Under the pieces are notes generated by a model that was given only the letters and a program-made list of their open reading frames with translations, did not search any database and was not told the DNA's origin. A stretch of DNA of 64,000 bases from Pseudonocardia endophytica. Lineage in GTDB: Bacteria; Actinomycetota; Actinomycetes; Mycobacteriales; Pseudonocardiaceae. Each line of letters starts with the position of its first letter. The first letter of the stretch is position 1. Of this stretch, positions 28,092 through 36,221 are shown piece by piece. Made by a program: the position numbers and the translations under genes. The stretch spans positions 992,001 through 1,056,000 of the forward strand of contig NZ_SMFZ01000002.1 in the NCBI RefSeq assembly GCF_004339565.1. Reading direction: 5' to 3'.

Positions 28092-29036
28092 TCAGCCCGT
28101 CGGAGCTCCCAGGCGGGTGAGCACGGCGTCGAGCAGGGCCGGGACGTCGGCGTCCAGCGCGACGTCGACCGGCGGCGACACCGGCGCACCCGTCCGGCCG
28201 TGGTCCGGGACGGTGGCGCCGCGGGCCGGGCCGAGGTCACAGGCGACCTGCAGCGACAACGACGTCGGCCGCAGCGTGCCGGGGACGATCGCCTCCAGGA
28301 GCGCGACGGCGTCGTGCAGCGGCACCCCGTCCATACCGTGCGTCCGCCGGTACCAGCCGCGGTACGGCTCGATCAGCGCGTCGAGCCGGTGGCAGACGGC
28401 GTCACCCGCGGCGAGGCGGGCCAGTCGTTCCTCGCCGACCGCGCAGCGCAGCGTCAGGTCCAGCGGCACGAGCGTCACCGGCACCTCGGCCTGGGCGAGC
28501 ACCCGGTGCGCGGCCTCCGGGTCGGCGTACACGTTGAACTCGGCGGCGCCGGTGACGTTGCCCGCGCCGATCGCGCCGCCCATCACGACGATCCGGCCGA
28601 TCCGGTCGACGAGCTCGGGATGCGTCGCGAGCAGCAGCGCGGTGTCGGTCAGCGGCCCGATCGACGCGATCGTGACCGGCTCGGTCGCGGCGCGCAGCAC
28701 GTCGGTCATCACGTCGATGCCCGGACGCGGATCCAGCGGCACCCGGTCCGGGAGCGTGTGCGCGAGCCCGCCGAGCCCGTCGTCGCCGTGCACCTCGGCG
28801 GCGCGGACCGGACGGTCGTGCACCACCGGACGGGCGGCGCCCGCCGCGACCGGAACATCCGGGCGCCCGGCGAGCGCGACCAGCCGCCGTGCGTTGTCCA
28901 GCGTCCGGTCGAGCCCGACGTTGCCGAACGCCGCGACGACGGCGCGGACGTCGACCTCCGGGCTGCGCAGCGCCAGTACGAGTGCGACCGCGTCGTCGAC
29001 GCCGGGGTCCGTGTCGATGATCAGCGGGATCGGCAC
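28092..29036 (-). CDS. Inosine-uridine-type nucleoside hydrolase
   Basis: A 314-residue enzyme hydrolysing the N-glycosidic bond of nucleosides for salvage. The N-terminal calcium-binding motif DTDPGVDDA (8-16) is intact, and GNVTGAAEFNVYADPEAAHRVL contains the substrate-binding Asn and the further Asp typical of IU-nucleoside hydrolases. No membrane or signal segment. It appears monocistronic: a MITE-like element lies immediately upstream of its start. The precise base preference cannot be read. Confidence 0.9.
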   Translation of the reverse strand: MPIPLIIDTDPGVDDAVALVLALRSPEVDVRAVVAAFGNVGLDRTLDNARRLVALAGRPDVPVAAGAARPVVHDRPVRAAEVHGDDGLGGLAHTLPDRVPLDPRPGIDVMTDVLRAATEPVTIASIGPLTDTALLLATHPELVDRIGRIVVMGGAIGAGNVTGAAEFNVYADPEAAHRVLAQAEVPVTLVPLDLTLRCAVGEERLARLAAGDAVCHRLDALIEPYRGWYRRTHGMDGVPLHDAVALLEAIVPGTLRPTSLSLQVACDLGPARGATVPDHGRTGAPVSPPVDVALDADVPALLDAVLTRLGAPTG

Positions 29037-29050
29037 GCCGCGACTCTAGC

Positions 29051-29127
29051 TAGTGCCGTGTCGCGTACCGCCGCCTGCGAGCACCAGGGCCCCCGAGTCC
29101 GTGCCGAACGTCTCGCGATGCGGCACT
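29051..29127. mobile_element. 77-bp MITE-like element with inverted ends (copy C)
   Basis: It begins TAGTGCCGTGTCGCG and ends CGCGATGCGGCACT; the arms are inverted with two mismatches. The 3' 60 bases align closely with the right end of the larger element at 46738-47010, so this is an internally deleted relative. CTAG lies at its left edge (29046-29049). No ORF inside. It sits between the nucleoside hydrolase start and a small divergently read gene. Confidence 0.7.
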
Positions 29128-29132
29128 GCCGG

Positions 29133-29351
29133 CTACTCGCTGCGTGTGGGTTCGTCCTCGGTCTCCCGGTCCAGTTCGCGCGCGGCCGCCGCGGTCAGGC
29201 CCGCGTCGCTCTGCGCTCCGCCCTGACGCAGGTTCCCCTCGTGGTCGACGTCCTCGCGGACGGTGCCCGCGTCGGTGCCGGTGACGTCGTCGTCGGACCC
29301 GTCGTCGATGCTCGTGGTCGTCGTGCGGGGTGCGTTGTCCGGCTGGCTCAT
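29133..29351 (-). CDS. Small acidic hydrophilic protein
   Basis: A 72-residue product (MSQPDNAPRTTTTS start) rich in Asp, Glu, Thr and Gly, with no hydrophobic segment and probably disordered. Codon use is compatible with coding and the frame is preceded by GGCGGG. It is divergent from the acyltransferase gene, 56 bases between starts. No family is recognised; it could be spurious. Confidence 0.5.
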   Translation of the reverse strand: MSQPDNAPRTTTTSIDDGSDDDVTGTDAGTVREDVDHEGNLRQGGAQSDAGLTAAAARELDRETEDEPTRSE

Positions 29352-29407
29352 CCGTGCTGGTACCCGCCAGGGGCGCCGCCCACACGGGCCGGATTAGGGT
29401 CGCCGCC

Positions 29408-30121
29408 ATGAGCGCCGGCTCGCGACGCGATCCCGACCAGGCCCGCCTGTTCGGGCTGTCGTCGCTGCGCTGGGTGGTGCGCCACCGCGCATGGACTCCC
29501 TGGTACCTGCTGCGCTACTGGCGGCTGCTGATGTTGCGCGTCCGGTACCCGCACGTCGTCGTGCGCGGGATGGTGTTCCTCGGGCGCGGGGTGCGGATCG
29601 AGGCGCGGCCGGGGTTCGGGCGCCTGGAGATCGGCCGGTGGGTGCACATCGGCGACGGCACCGCGCTGCGCTGCCACGAGGGGTCGATGCGGATCGGCGA
29701 CAAGGTCGTGTTCGGCCGGAACAACACCGTGAACTGCTACCTCGACGTCGAGATCGGCGGCGCCACGCTCGTCGCGGACTGGGTGTACGTCACCGACTTC
29801 GACCACGTCACCTCCGACGTGCACCGCCCGATCAAGGACCAGGGCATCGTCAAGTCGCCGGTGCGGATCGGTCCGGAGTGCTGGCTCGGGGTGAAGACGT
29901 CGGTGCTGCGCGGCACCCGGATCGGGCGCGGAACCGTGCTGGGCGCGCACGCCGTCGCCAGGGGAGACCTTCCGGCGTACGCGATCGCCGTCGGCTCACC
30001 GGCGCGCGTGGTGCGCGACCGCCTGGCCGACTACGAGTCCGCCGCCGCCGAACGCGAGGCCGTGCAGGACATGGCCCGCAAGGCCGATCGCGCCCTCAGG
30101 GCCCGCCTCGACCGGGCCTGA
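29408..30121 (+). CDS. Left-handed beta-helix (hexapeptide) acyltransferase, Rv3034c-like
   Basis: A 237-residue acyltransferase with hexapeptide repeats from about residue 55 (GVRIEARPGFGRLEIG, IGDKVVFGRNNTVN) and the acceptor/CoA region VYVTDFDHVTSDVHRPIKDQ containing a catalytic-type His. The C-terminus is a charged helix. Position and orientation relative to the GT4, GH57 and methyltransferase genes match M. tuberculosis Rv3034c near the methylglucose lipopolysaccharide genes, so it may acylate a polymethylated or glucan saccharide. ATG 29408; convergent with the GT4 gene. Confidence 0.82.
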   Translation: MSAGSRRDPDQARLFGLSSLRWVVRHRAWTPWYLLRYWRLLMLRVRYPHVVVRGMVFLGRGVRIEARPGFGRLEIGRWVHIGDGTALRCHEGSMRIGDKVVFGRNNTVNCYLDVEIGGATLVADWVYVTDFDHVTSDVHRPIKDQGIVKSPVRIGPECWLGVKTSVLRGTRIGRGTVLGAHAVARGDLPAYAIAVGSPARVVRDRLADYESAAAEREAVQDMARKADRALRARLDRA

Positions 30122-30122
30122 C

Positions 30123-31382
30123 CTACGACCGGCCGAGCACGTTCCCCGTCGGGATCTTGGGACGCTCCAGGACGCGCGGCCCGTGCGTCTGCGCCGCGGC
30201 GTAGACGTCCGCGGTGCCGGCGGCGATCCGGGTCCAGTCGAAGTCCTCGCGCAGACGTGCCCGCGCTGCCCGGGAGCGCCGCCGCGCGGCGGCCGGGTCG
30301 GACAGCGCGCGGGACACGGCGTCCGCGATCCCCGGCACGTCGCCCGCGGTGAACGAGATGCCGGTGACGCCGTCCTGCACCACCTCGCCCAGCCCGCCGG
30401 CGTCGGACGCGACGAGCGTGGCCCCGACGGCGGCGGCCTCCAGCGCGACGATCCCGAACGGCTCGTAGCGGCTCGGCAGGACGACGGCGTCCGCGGTCCG
30501 CAGCAGCGCGGCCAGCTGCGCGTCCGGGAGGTGGCCGAGGAAGTCCACGCTGCGCCGCACACGATGCGCGGCGACGCGTTCGGCCAGGAACTCGCGCTGC
30601 GTCCCGCTCCCGGCGAGCAACAACCGGGTCCCCGGGTGCCTGCGACGGATCCGCGGCAGCGCGGCGACCAGGTCCTGCACGCCCTTCTCGAACTCGAGCC
30701 GTCCGAAGTAGACGAGCCGCGGTCCGGGTGCGGCGTTCCGCCGGGTCCGCTCCGCGTCGGCCGCGGCGCGCGGAACCCGCCAGCGCTTCGCGTCGATACC
30801 GTTGTGCACCACGTGGATCCGCTCGGGCGCGAGGTCGAACAGCGTCGCCGCCTCGTGCCGCATCGCGGTCGAGCAGGTGATCACCTCGTCGGCCCGGTTG
30901 GCGAGCCACCACTCGGTGGAGTGCACCTGCCGGTTCATCGGCCCCGGCAGCCAGCCGGAGTGCCTGCCCGCCTCGGTGGCGTGCATCGTCGCGACGAGCG
31001 GCACGTCGAGCGCGTCCGCGATCGCGATCGCCGGGTGCGCGACGAGCCAGTCGTGCGCGTGCACCACGTCCGGCCGCCATCCGGGCAGCAGGTCCACGAA
31101 CGCGTGCCGGACGAGCGCGTGCCCCATGGCCAGCGTCCACGCGACCATGTCGCGCTCGAACTCCAGGTGCGGCGGATCCTCGGCCACCCGCACGACCCGG
31201 ACCCCGGACACGGTGTCGACGACGGTCGCGTGCGTCCCCGCGTCGGTCCCGGTCGGCTGTCGCGAGAGGACGACGACGTCGTGCCCGGCCGCCGCGAGCT
31301 CACGGGACAACGCGTGCACGTGCCGCCCGAGCCCGCCGACGACGACCGGCGGGAACTCCCAGCTGACCATCAGCACCCGCAT
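30123..31382 (-). CDS. GT4 glycosyltransferase, alpha-1,4-glucan chain elongation (Rv3032-like)
   Basis: A 419-residue GT-B enzyme. The N-terminal glycine loop is WEFPPVVVGGLGRHV; the donor-binding C-domain has YFGRLEFEKGVQDLV and the EX7E block YEPFGIVALEAAAVG. In mycobacteria the corresponding enzyme (Rv3032) elongates the alpha-1,4-glucan of 6-O-methylglucosyl lipopolysaccharide and contributes to glycogen. Start ATG 31382 has an AGGA upstream. It lies in the conserved order acyltransferase, GT4, GH57, methyltransferase. Confidence 0.88.
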   Translation of the reverse strand: MRVLMVSWEFPPVVVGGLGRHVHALSRELAAAGHDVVVLSRQPTGTDAGTHATVVDTVSGVRVVRVAEDPPHLEFERDMVAWTLAMGHALVRHAFVDLLPGWRPDVVHAHDWLVAHPAIAIADALDVPLVATMHATEAGRHSGWLPGPMNRQVHSTEWWLANRADEVITCSTAMRHEAATLFDLAPERIHVVHNGIDAKRWRVPRAAADAERTRRNAAPGPRLVYFGRLEFEKGVQDLVAALPRIRRRHPGTRLLLAGSGTQREFLAERVAAHRVRRSVDFLGHLPDAQLAALLRTADAVVLPSRYEPFGIVALEAAAVGATLVASDAGGLGEVVQDGVTGISFTAGDVPGIADAVSRALSDPAAARRRSRAARARLREDFDWTRIAAGTADVYAAAQTHGPRVLERPKIPTGNVLGRS

Positions 31383-31444
31383 CCACAGATCCTGACAAAC
31401 GTTCCCGACGGGGTTACCGCCGGGTAGCCTCGCGGCAGCCCCGG

Positions 31445-31537
31445 CCGCCGTCGCACCCCTCGGCTCCGTGTCGCACCCCGTCCCGGCGTGGCGCACCGGT
31501 TGCAGCGGGTGCGACACGCCGAGAAGGGGTGCGGCGG
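31445..31537. repeat. Nested inverted repeat (long hairpin)
   Basis: Inner arms GTGTCGCACCC (31468-31478) and GGGTGCGACAC (31507-31517) are perfectly complementary. Outer arms (CCGCCG...GCACCCC...TCGG and CCGAGAAGGGGTGCGGCGG) pair imperfectly, so about 90 bases can fold into one long stem. Function unknown. Confidence 0.6.
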
Positions 31538-31607
31538 CTGGCTGCGGGACGACTCCGGCGCCCGCCTCAACGGGTCCGGTCGGTTGTGCAGCGCATCCCG
31601 TCCGGGC

Positions 31608-31662
31608 GAGATCGCACTCATGGCTGCTCGGGGCGGCCCGGAACCGCCACCAGTGCGATCTC
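31608..31662 (-). terminator. Hairpin just after the GH57 stop
   Basis: Arms GAGATCGCACT (31608-31618) and AGTGCGATCTC (31652-31662) are perfect inverted repeats of 11 bases, with an inner GGCGG/CCGCC stem. It begins 7 bases past the GH57 stop codon on the minus strand. No T-run follows, as is common in high-GC actinobacteria. Confidence 0.5.
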
Positions 31663-31668
31663 GGCGGG

Positions 31669-33186
31669 TCAGAGCGTCGGGCGGACCAGGTCCCGGGCGT
31701 CCACGTGGCCGAACAGGGGTTGCCGCGCGTCGGTCCATGCCTCCGTCCGGCGTCGGGCGGCCCGGTCGCGTCCGGAGCGGAGGAGACCGGACAGTTCGTG
31801 CACCCGGTTCGCGTGCAGGGACGCGCGTCCGCGGGCGTAGTCGGCGGCCGAGTCCTTCGTGACCATGAACGCCCAGTCGCTGGACAGGGCGTGCAGGGCC
31901 TGGTCGGCCATGAGGTCGCGCAGCGGATCGCGCACCGGGGTTCCCGACGCATCTCCCACCGGGACCGCGTCCAGCGCGGCGAGCAACGAGCGCTGCACGT
32001 CGGCGTTCGTGGTGACCAGGTCGGAGACCTGCGGACCGGCCCAGACCCGCCAGTCCTTGCCCGAGCCCCACGAGCACTCCGGCAGCGTCACGGGGTCGCC
32101 GACCAGCCCGTCGTCGACGGCGCCCTGCAGTGTCCGCACGGCGACCCCGCGCGTCGGCAGCAGGCGCAGCACGGCCTCCAACCATGCCGGTCCCTCGTGC
32201 CACCAGTGCCCGAACAGCTCCGTGTCGAACGCGGCGACGGTCAGGCCCGGCCGGCCCAGCGACAAGCGGACGGATTCCAGACGCGCGACCACCGTGTCGA
32301 CGAAGTCGAGGGCGTCCCGCCGCACGGCGCCTGCGGCGAGAACGGGGGAGTACGGCCGCTTCCGCTCCGGCGGCACACGCCGGCCCGTCACCCGCGCCGG
32401 CTTGAGGCCGGACGCGTGGTCCCAGGTGTGGAAGTCGCGGTACTCGGCAGAGCCGGGGTAGCCCTTCCGCGGCGACCACACCCGGTACGTGACGTCCAGG
32501 TCGCGGCCCGCGCAGACGACGGACGAGTCCCCGACCGGCCGCATCAGCCCGGTCCGCCCGCCCAGGGCCGGGCCGTCGACGAGGAAGTGGCGTACGCCCG
32601 CGTCGTCGTACTCCCGCTCCATGCCCGGCGCGAAGCCGCACTCCGGCGCCCAGATCCCGGACGGTGCGGAGCCCAGCCGCACGCGATGGTCGGCCAGGCC
32701 GGTGAGCAGCGAGAACCGTCGGACGCGGGGATCGAGCAGCGGCGCGAACGGGTGTGCCGCCGGGCCGCCGAGCAGTTCGACCGCTCCGCAGTCGCGCAAT
32801 CCGCGGAGCACGGGGGACGCGCCGTGGCGCCAGTGCCGCTCGAACTCGTCGGTGGCGGCCGCGGCGGTCCGGTGCTCGTGCGCGGCGAGATCGGGCAGGC
32901 GGGTGGCGGCCGAGTGCGCGCGCAGCGTCCAGCCACCGAGCCAGTCGTGGACGCCGCGCAGGCAGTGCGGGTCGTCGAGCTGGGCGGCGAGCACCGGGGT
33001 GACACCGAGGGTCAGGAGGTCCCGATGGCCGTCGGAGGCCAGCCGCCGCAGCATCGCCGTCAGCGGCAGGTAGGCGTGCGCCCACGACTGGTAGAGCCAC
33101 TCCTCGCCCACCGGCCAGCGCCCGTGGTGCGCCAGCAGCGGCAGGTGCGAGTGCAGGACCAGGCAGAAGGTGCCGACCCTGCTCAC
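31669..33186 (-). CDS. GH57 glucan branching-type enzyme (Rv3031-like)
   Basis: A 505-residue GH57 protein. The N-terminal FCLVLHSHLP contains the family His pair, the nucleophile Glu is in SGIWAPECGFAPG and the acid Asp in AAFDTELFGHWW. A helical C-terminal domain (ALHALSSDWAFMVTKDSAA) is typical of 1,4-alpha-glucan branching enzymes of this family. It is placed in the methylglucose lipopolysaccharide pathway by its neighbours. The GTG 33186 start overlaps the stop of the methyltransferase gene by 4 bases. Confidence 0.88.
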   Translation of the reverse strand: MSRVGTFCLVLHSHLPLLAHHGRWPVGEEWLYQSWAHAYLPLTAMLRRLASDGHRDLLTLGVTPVLAAQLDDPHCLRGVHDWLGGWTLRAHSAATRLPDLAAHEHRTAAAATDEFERHWRHGASPVLRGLRDCGAVELLGGPAAHPFAPLLDPRVRRFSLLTGLADHRVRLGSAPSGIWAPECGFAPGMEREYDDAGVRHFLVDGPALGGRTGLMRPVGDSSVVCAGRDLDVTYRVWSPRKGYPGSAEYRDFHTWDHASGLKPARVTGRRVPPERKRPYSPVLAAGAVRRDALDFVDTVVARLESVRLSLGRPGLTVAAFDTELFGHWWHEGPAWLEAVLRLLPTRGVAVRTLQGAVDDGLVGDPVTLPECSWGSGKDWRVWAGPQVSDLVTTNADVQRSLLAALDAVPVGDASGTPVRDPLRDLMADQALHALSSDWAFMVTKDSAADYARGRASLHANRVHELSGLLRSGRDRAARRRTEAWTDARQPLFGHVDARDLVRPTL

Positions 33187-33932
33187 GGGCGACGGGCCGT
33201 GACGAGCAGGTCGAGGCTCTCGCCCAGGCCGGTGGAGAGCAGCACGAAGTCGCTCGCGCGCACGGCGGCGACGTCGGCGAGCAGCTCCGGCGGCCACTGC
33301 GACCCGGACAGCACGACGGCCGTCTGGGCTTCCACGATCGATCCTCCGTGCGCCGCGTCGAGCTCCCGCAGCCGGGGGCCGTGAAACAGGCCCTGCACCG
33401 TGACGTCGTCGAAGCCTGCGGCCACGACCATCTCGTGCAGCTCGGCCGGGGACAGCTCACGGGTGTGGAACGGGTTCAACGGCGTGTCCCGGCCGGGGGA
33501 GAACGTGAGCCGGTTCGGGGTGGAGACGAGCAGGCGCCCGCCGGGACGCAGCACGCGACGGCACTCGGCCAGGAACCGCTCCTGCTCCCACAGGTGCTCG
33601 ATGACCTGCAGGGACACCAGCGCATCGATCGACCCGTCGGCGACCGGGAGTGCGACCAGGTTCGCCTGCGAGACCGCCACGCGCGGGTAGCGGGAGGCGA
33701 CGTGGGCGACCGTCGGCACGTCGTAGTCCAGGGCGAGCACCCGACGCGCGGTCCCGGCCAGCAGGTCCGCTCCGTAGCCCTCGCCGCACCCCGCCTCCAG
33801 CACGACGCCGCCCGAGCAGTCCGGAGCGATCGCGGCGTAGACGACCTCGTGCCGTCGGAACCAGTAGTTCTCGTGCGCGATCCCGGGCACCGTCCGCTCG
33901 CCGGTCAGCGGCAGCGACTCGGTCAGGTCCAC
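33183..33932 (-). CDS. SAM-dependent methyltransferase (Rv3030-like)
   Basis: A 249-residue class I methyltransferase: motif I VVLEAGCGEGYGADLL, acidic post-I VLALDYDVP, and VSLQVIEHLWEQ. The position of Rv3030 in the M. tuberculosis cluster suggests a sugar O-methyltransferase of methylglucose lipopolysaccharide synthesis, which is inference from synteny. Start GTG 33932 is chosen for the GAGGAGC upstream; the longer frame to 33992 has no such site. First gene of the methyltransferase-GH57 pair. Confidence 0.84.
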   Translation of the reverse strand: MDLTESLPLTGERTVPGIAHENYWFRRHEVVYAAIAPDCSGGVVLEAGCGEGYGADLLAGTARRVLALDYDVPTVAHVASRYPRVAVSQANLVALPVADGSIDALVSLQVIEHLWEQERFLAECRRVLRPGGRLLVSTPNRLTFSPGRDTPLNPFHTRELSPAELHEMVVAAGFDDVTVQGLFHGPRLRELDAAHGGSIVEAQTAVVLSGSQWPPELLADVAAVRASDFVLLSTGLGESLDLLVTARRP

Positions 33933-34095
33933 CGTGCTCCTCGGGTCTCTGGGGACGACGGACGCGAACCCTACCCGCCGGTAGGCACGCACCGACCGGG
34001 CAGACGCTCCCCGCCGACCGCGCCCCCGTCCCGGGGTGACTGCGCAGCTGCCCGTCCCCGTCGGGGCCGCCGAGAGGCTGTCGCGGTGATCACAT

Positions 34096-34114
34096 TTAGG
34101 TAAGGCTAACTTTA
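34096..34114. promoter_or_regulatory. IdeR/DtxR-type iron box
   Basis: TTAGGTAAGGCTAACTTTA matches 16 of 19 positions of the IdeR/DtxR consensus (TTAGGTTAGGCTAACCTAA), and its AT-rich sequence stands out in this GC-rich DNA. It lies 31 bases before the fprA start codon, where a bound repressor would block transcription under iron-replete conditions. It also lies upstream of the divergent methyltransferase gene. Confidence 0.8.
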
Positions 34115-34145
34115 GTTACGCTGGGCGTCCGACCCGAGGAGAACG

Positions 34146-35489
34146 ATGACTGCACTGCGCGTCGCGGTGGTGGGAGCCGGTCCGGCCGGGATCTACGCCG
34201 CCGACACACTCGTCAAGTCCGATGTGGACGTATCTGTCGACCTGATCGAGAAACTGCCCGCCCCGTTCGGGCTGGTGCGCTACGGCGTCGCCCCCGACCA
34301 CCCGCGGATCAAACAGATCGTGCACGCCCTGCACCGGATCCTCGACCACCCGTCCGTGCGGCTGTTCGGCAACGTGCACTACGGCACCGACCTCTCCCTC
34401 GCCGACCTGCGCGAGCACTACGACGCCGTGATCATGGCGACCGGCTGCGAGCGGGACCGTGACCTGGACATCCCGGGGATCGAGCTGCCCGGCAGCCACG
34501 GGGCCGCCGAGTTCGTGCGCTGGTACGACGGGCACCCGGACGTCGACCGCGAGTGGGTGCTCGACGCGACGTCGGTCGCCGTCGTCGGCGCCGGCAACGT
34601 CGCGCTGGACGTGGCCCGCGTCCTGGCGAAGTCCGTGGAGGACATGCGCAGCACGGAGATCCCCGACTCGGTCGACGTCGGGCTGGCCGACAACCCGGTC
34701 ACCGACGTGCACGTGTTCGCCCGCCGGGGTCCGGCGCAGGCCAAGTTCAGTCCGATGGAGCTGCGCGAGCTCGACCACGTGCCGGGGCTCGAGGTCGTCG
34801 TCGCGCCGGAGGACATCGAGTACGACGACGGCTCGATGGACGGGATCCGTTCCAGCAAGCACGTCCAGATGGTGGTGAAGATCCTTCAGGAGTGGGCGCT
34901 GCGGGACCGCCGCCGTGACCCGCGCCGTGTCCACCTGCACTTCTTCGCCCGCCCGGACCGGGTGCTCGGCGCCGACCGTGTCGAGGGGTTGCGGGTGGAG
35001 CGGACGGAGTATGTCGGCGACGGGTCCGTGCGGGGGACCGGTGCCTACAGTGAGTACCCGGTCGGGGCGCTGTACCGCGCCGTCGGCTACACCGGTTCGC
35101 ACCTGGCCGAGCTGCCGTTCGACCACGAGTACGGGGTGATCCCGCACCGCGCCGGCCGGGTGCACGACATCGACGGCCAGGAGCTGCCCGGCCTCTACAC
35201 GGTGGGGTGGATCAAGCGCGGCCCGGTGGGGCTGATCGGCCACACGAAGGGGTGTGCGTCGGAGACCGTCGGCAACCTGCTCGCCGACGTTCCGAGCCTG
35301 CGGCGCGCGCCCCGTCGTGACCCGGACGCCCTGCCCGCGCTGCTCGATCGGCGCGGGACCGAGTTCACGACGTGGGACGGCTGGCTCGCCCTCGACAAGC
35401 ACGAGCGCGGGCTGGGCGAGGCGCGCGGCCGCGAACGGACGAAGGTCATCCCGCGCGACGAGATGGTGCGGGTCAGCCGGGCCGGTTGA
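34146..35489 (+). CDS. fprA: Ferredoxin/adrenodoxin-type NADP reductase
   Basis: A 447-residue FAD enzyme of the adrenodoxin reductase type, moving electrons between NADPH and ferredoxin for P450s and other oxygenases. FAD site: VVGAGPAGIYAAD. NADP site: VAVVGAGNVALDVARVLAKS. The characteristic LVRYGVAPDHPRIK segment and the C-terminal GWIKRGPVGLIGH are present. ATG 34146 follows GAGGA. Start is preceded by an iron box, so expression probably rises in iron limitation. It interrupts the otherwise mycobacteria-like order between the methyltransferase and etfB. Confidence 0.93.
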   Translation: MTALRVAVVGAGPAGIYAADTLVKSDVDVSVDLIEKLPAPFGLVRYGVAPDHPRIKQIVHALHRILDHPSVRLFGNVHYGTDLSLADLREHYDAVIMATGCERDRDLDIPGIELPGSHGAAEFVRWYDGHPDVDREWVLDATSVAVVGAGNVALDVARVLAKSVEDMRSTEIPDSVDVGLADNPVTDVHVFARRGPAQAKFSPMELRELDHVPGLEVVVAPEDIEYDDGSMDGIRSSKHVQMVVKILQEWALRDRRRDPRRVHLHFFARPDRVLGADRVEGLRVERTEYVGDGSVRGTGAYSEYPVGALYRAVGYTGSHLAELPFDHEYGVIPHRAGRVHDIDGQELPGLYTVGWIKRGPVGLIGHTKGCASETVGNLLADVPSLRRAPRRDPDALPALLDRRGTEFTTWDGWLALDKHERGLGEARGRERTKVIPRDEMVRVSRAG

Positions 35490-35508
35490 CCCACCGGTCG
35501 CGGGGAGG

Positions 35509-35799
35509 TCAGGCGGGTCCGCCGGCCACGCTGACCACACCGCCGACGACGTGGGTCAGCCACGCCAGCACCGTCGTGTCGTCGAGTGTCAGCGGTACCT
35601 CGGGGCCCGACCAGGACAGCGGCGTGACCGGCCGGTTCGCCAGCGCGTCCTCGAGCATCAGCGCGAGCCCGTCGGTGGCGCGCACGCTGATCCCGGCGTG
35701 GCTCACGACCCGGCTGCCGGCCACCGCCTCGTCGGCGTGCGTCCCGGTGCTCAGGACGTAGCCAGAACCCAGCCGGTCGTCGAACCCGGTGACCTCCAC
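35509..35799 (-). CDS. Hypothetical protein, 96 residues
   Basis: A small protein with a GTG start preceded by GAGGGGAG. It has no signal peptide or clear motif; sequence such as VVSHAGISVRATDGLALMLED suggests an alpha/beta fold. Convergent with fprA, 19 bases between stops. No family recognised. The ribosome-binding site and the fit to the gap support a real gene, but weakly. Confidence 0.5.
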   Translation of the reverse strand: MEVTGFDDRLGSGYVLSTGTHADEAVAGSRVVSHAGISVRATDGLALMLEDALANRPVTPLSWSGPEVPLTLDDTTVLAWLTHVVGGVVSVAGGPA

Positions 35800-36221
35800 G
35801 CGCGGCGCTCCCCTCGTCGACGTCCGGCATCGCCGAGACCGAACGTTAGCGAAGGCGGCACCCCCGGATCGGGCGGGTGTGACCGACGTGGCTCCGGGCT
35901 CATGACACAGCGGTGATTCGGGTCACGACCTGCGACGTTGCGGGCAAGCTACTCGTCGGTAACAATCGCTCGTACACGGCCCGGCGTCCCGTTCCCGGCC
36001 GTCGACTGGCAGAGTCGTCGCCGGAGATGCGGACGCGCCGCCGCGAACGGACCTGAGTGGCCCGGACGTGGTGGCGAGGACGTCCGGCGCCGACGCGGTC
36101 CTCCGGGCCACTCGGCGCCAACAACCCCGGGAGCAAGCCCGGACGGTGGGTCGGCGCGCCGGCCCGTGAACCAGGCGCCTGCGCCAGCAGGTGCGTCGTG
36201 GCAGGAGGTCGAAGAGGTCCG
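35800..36221. other. 422-bp region upstream of etfB with a long hairpin
   Basis: Divergent promoter region between the 96-residue gene and etfB. It holds a 12-bp perfect inverted repeat (36055-36066 and 36102-36113). An open frame from 36057 runs into etfB but is not conserved-looking and ignores the good site at 36214. Nothing else was seen. Confidence 0.6.
36055..36113 (+). promoter_or_regulatory. Hairpin in the etfBA leader
   Basis: GAGTGGCCCGGA and TCCGGGCCACTC are exact inverted repeats separated by 35 bases, with a smaller GGACG/CGTCC stem inside. It ends about 110 bases before the etfB start and would form a stable RNA stem if the promoter lies upstream. Confidence 0.45.

Larger units (their letters stand above)
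31383..31668. other. 286-bp gap between GH57 and GT4 genes with two inverted repeats
   Basis: Although the two genes are on the same strand and functionally linked, the gap contains two separate palindromic structures (31445-31537 and 31608-31662) that could terminate or attenuate transcription. No ORF supported. Confidence 0.65.

Noticed and set aside
36057-36221. N-terminal extension of etfB
   Set aside because: The extension is Arg/Pro-rich and covers the leader hairpin; the ATG at 36222 with AGAGGTCC fits the family N-terminus.
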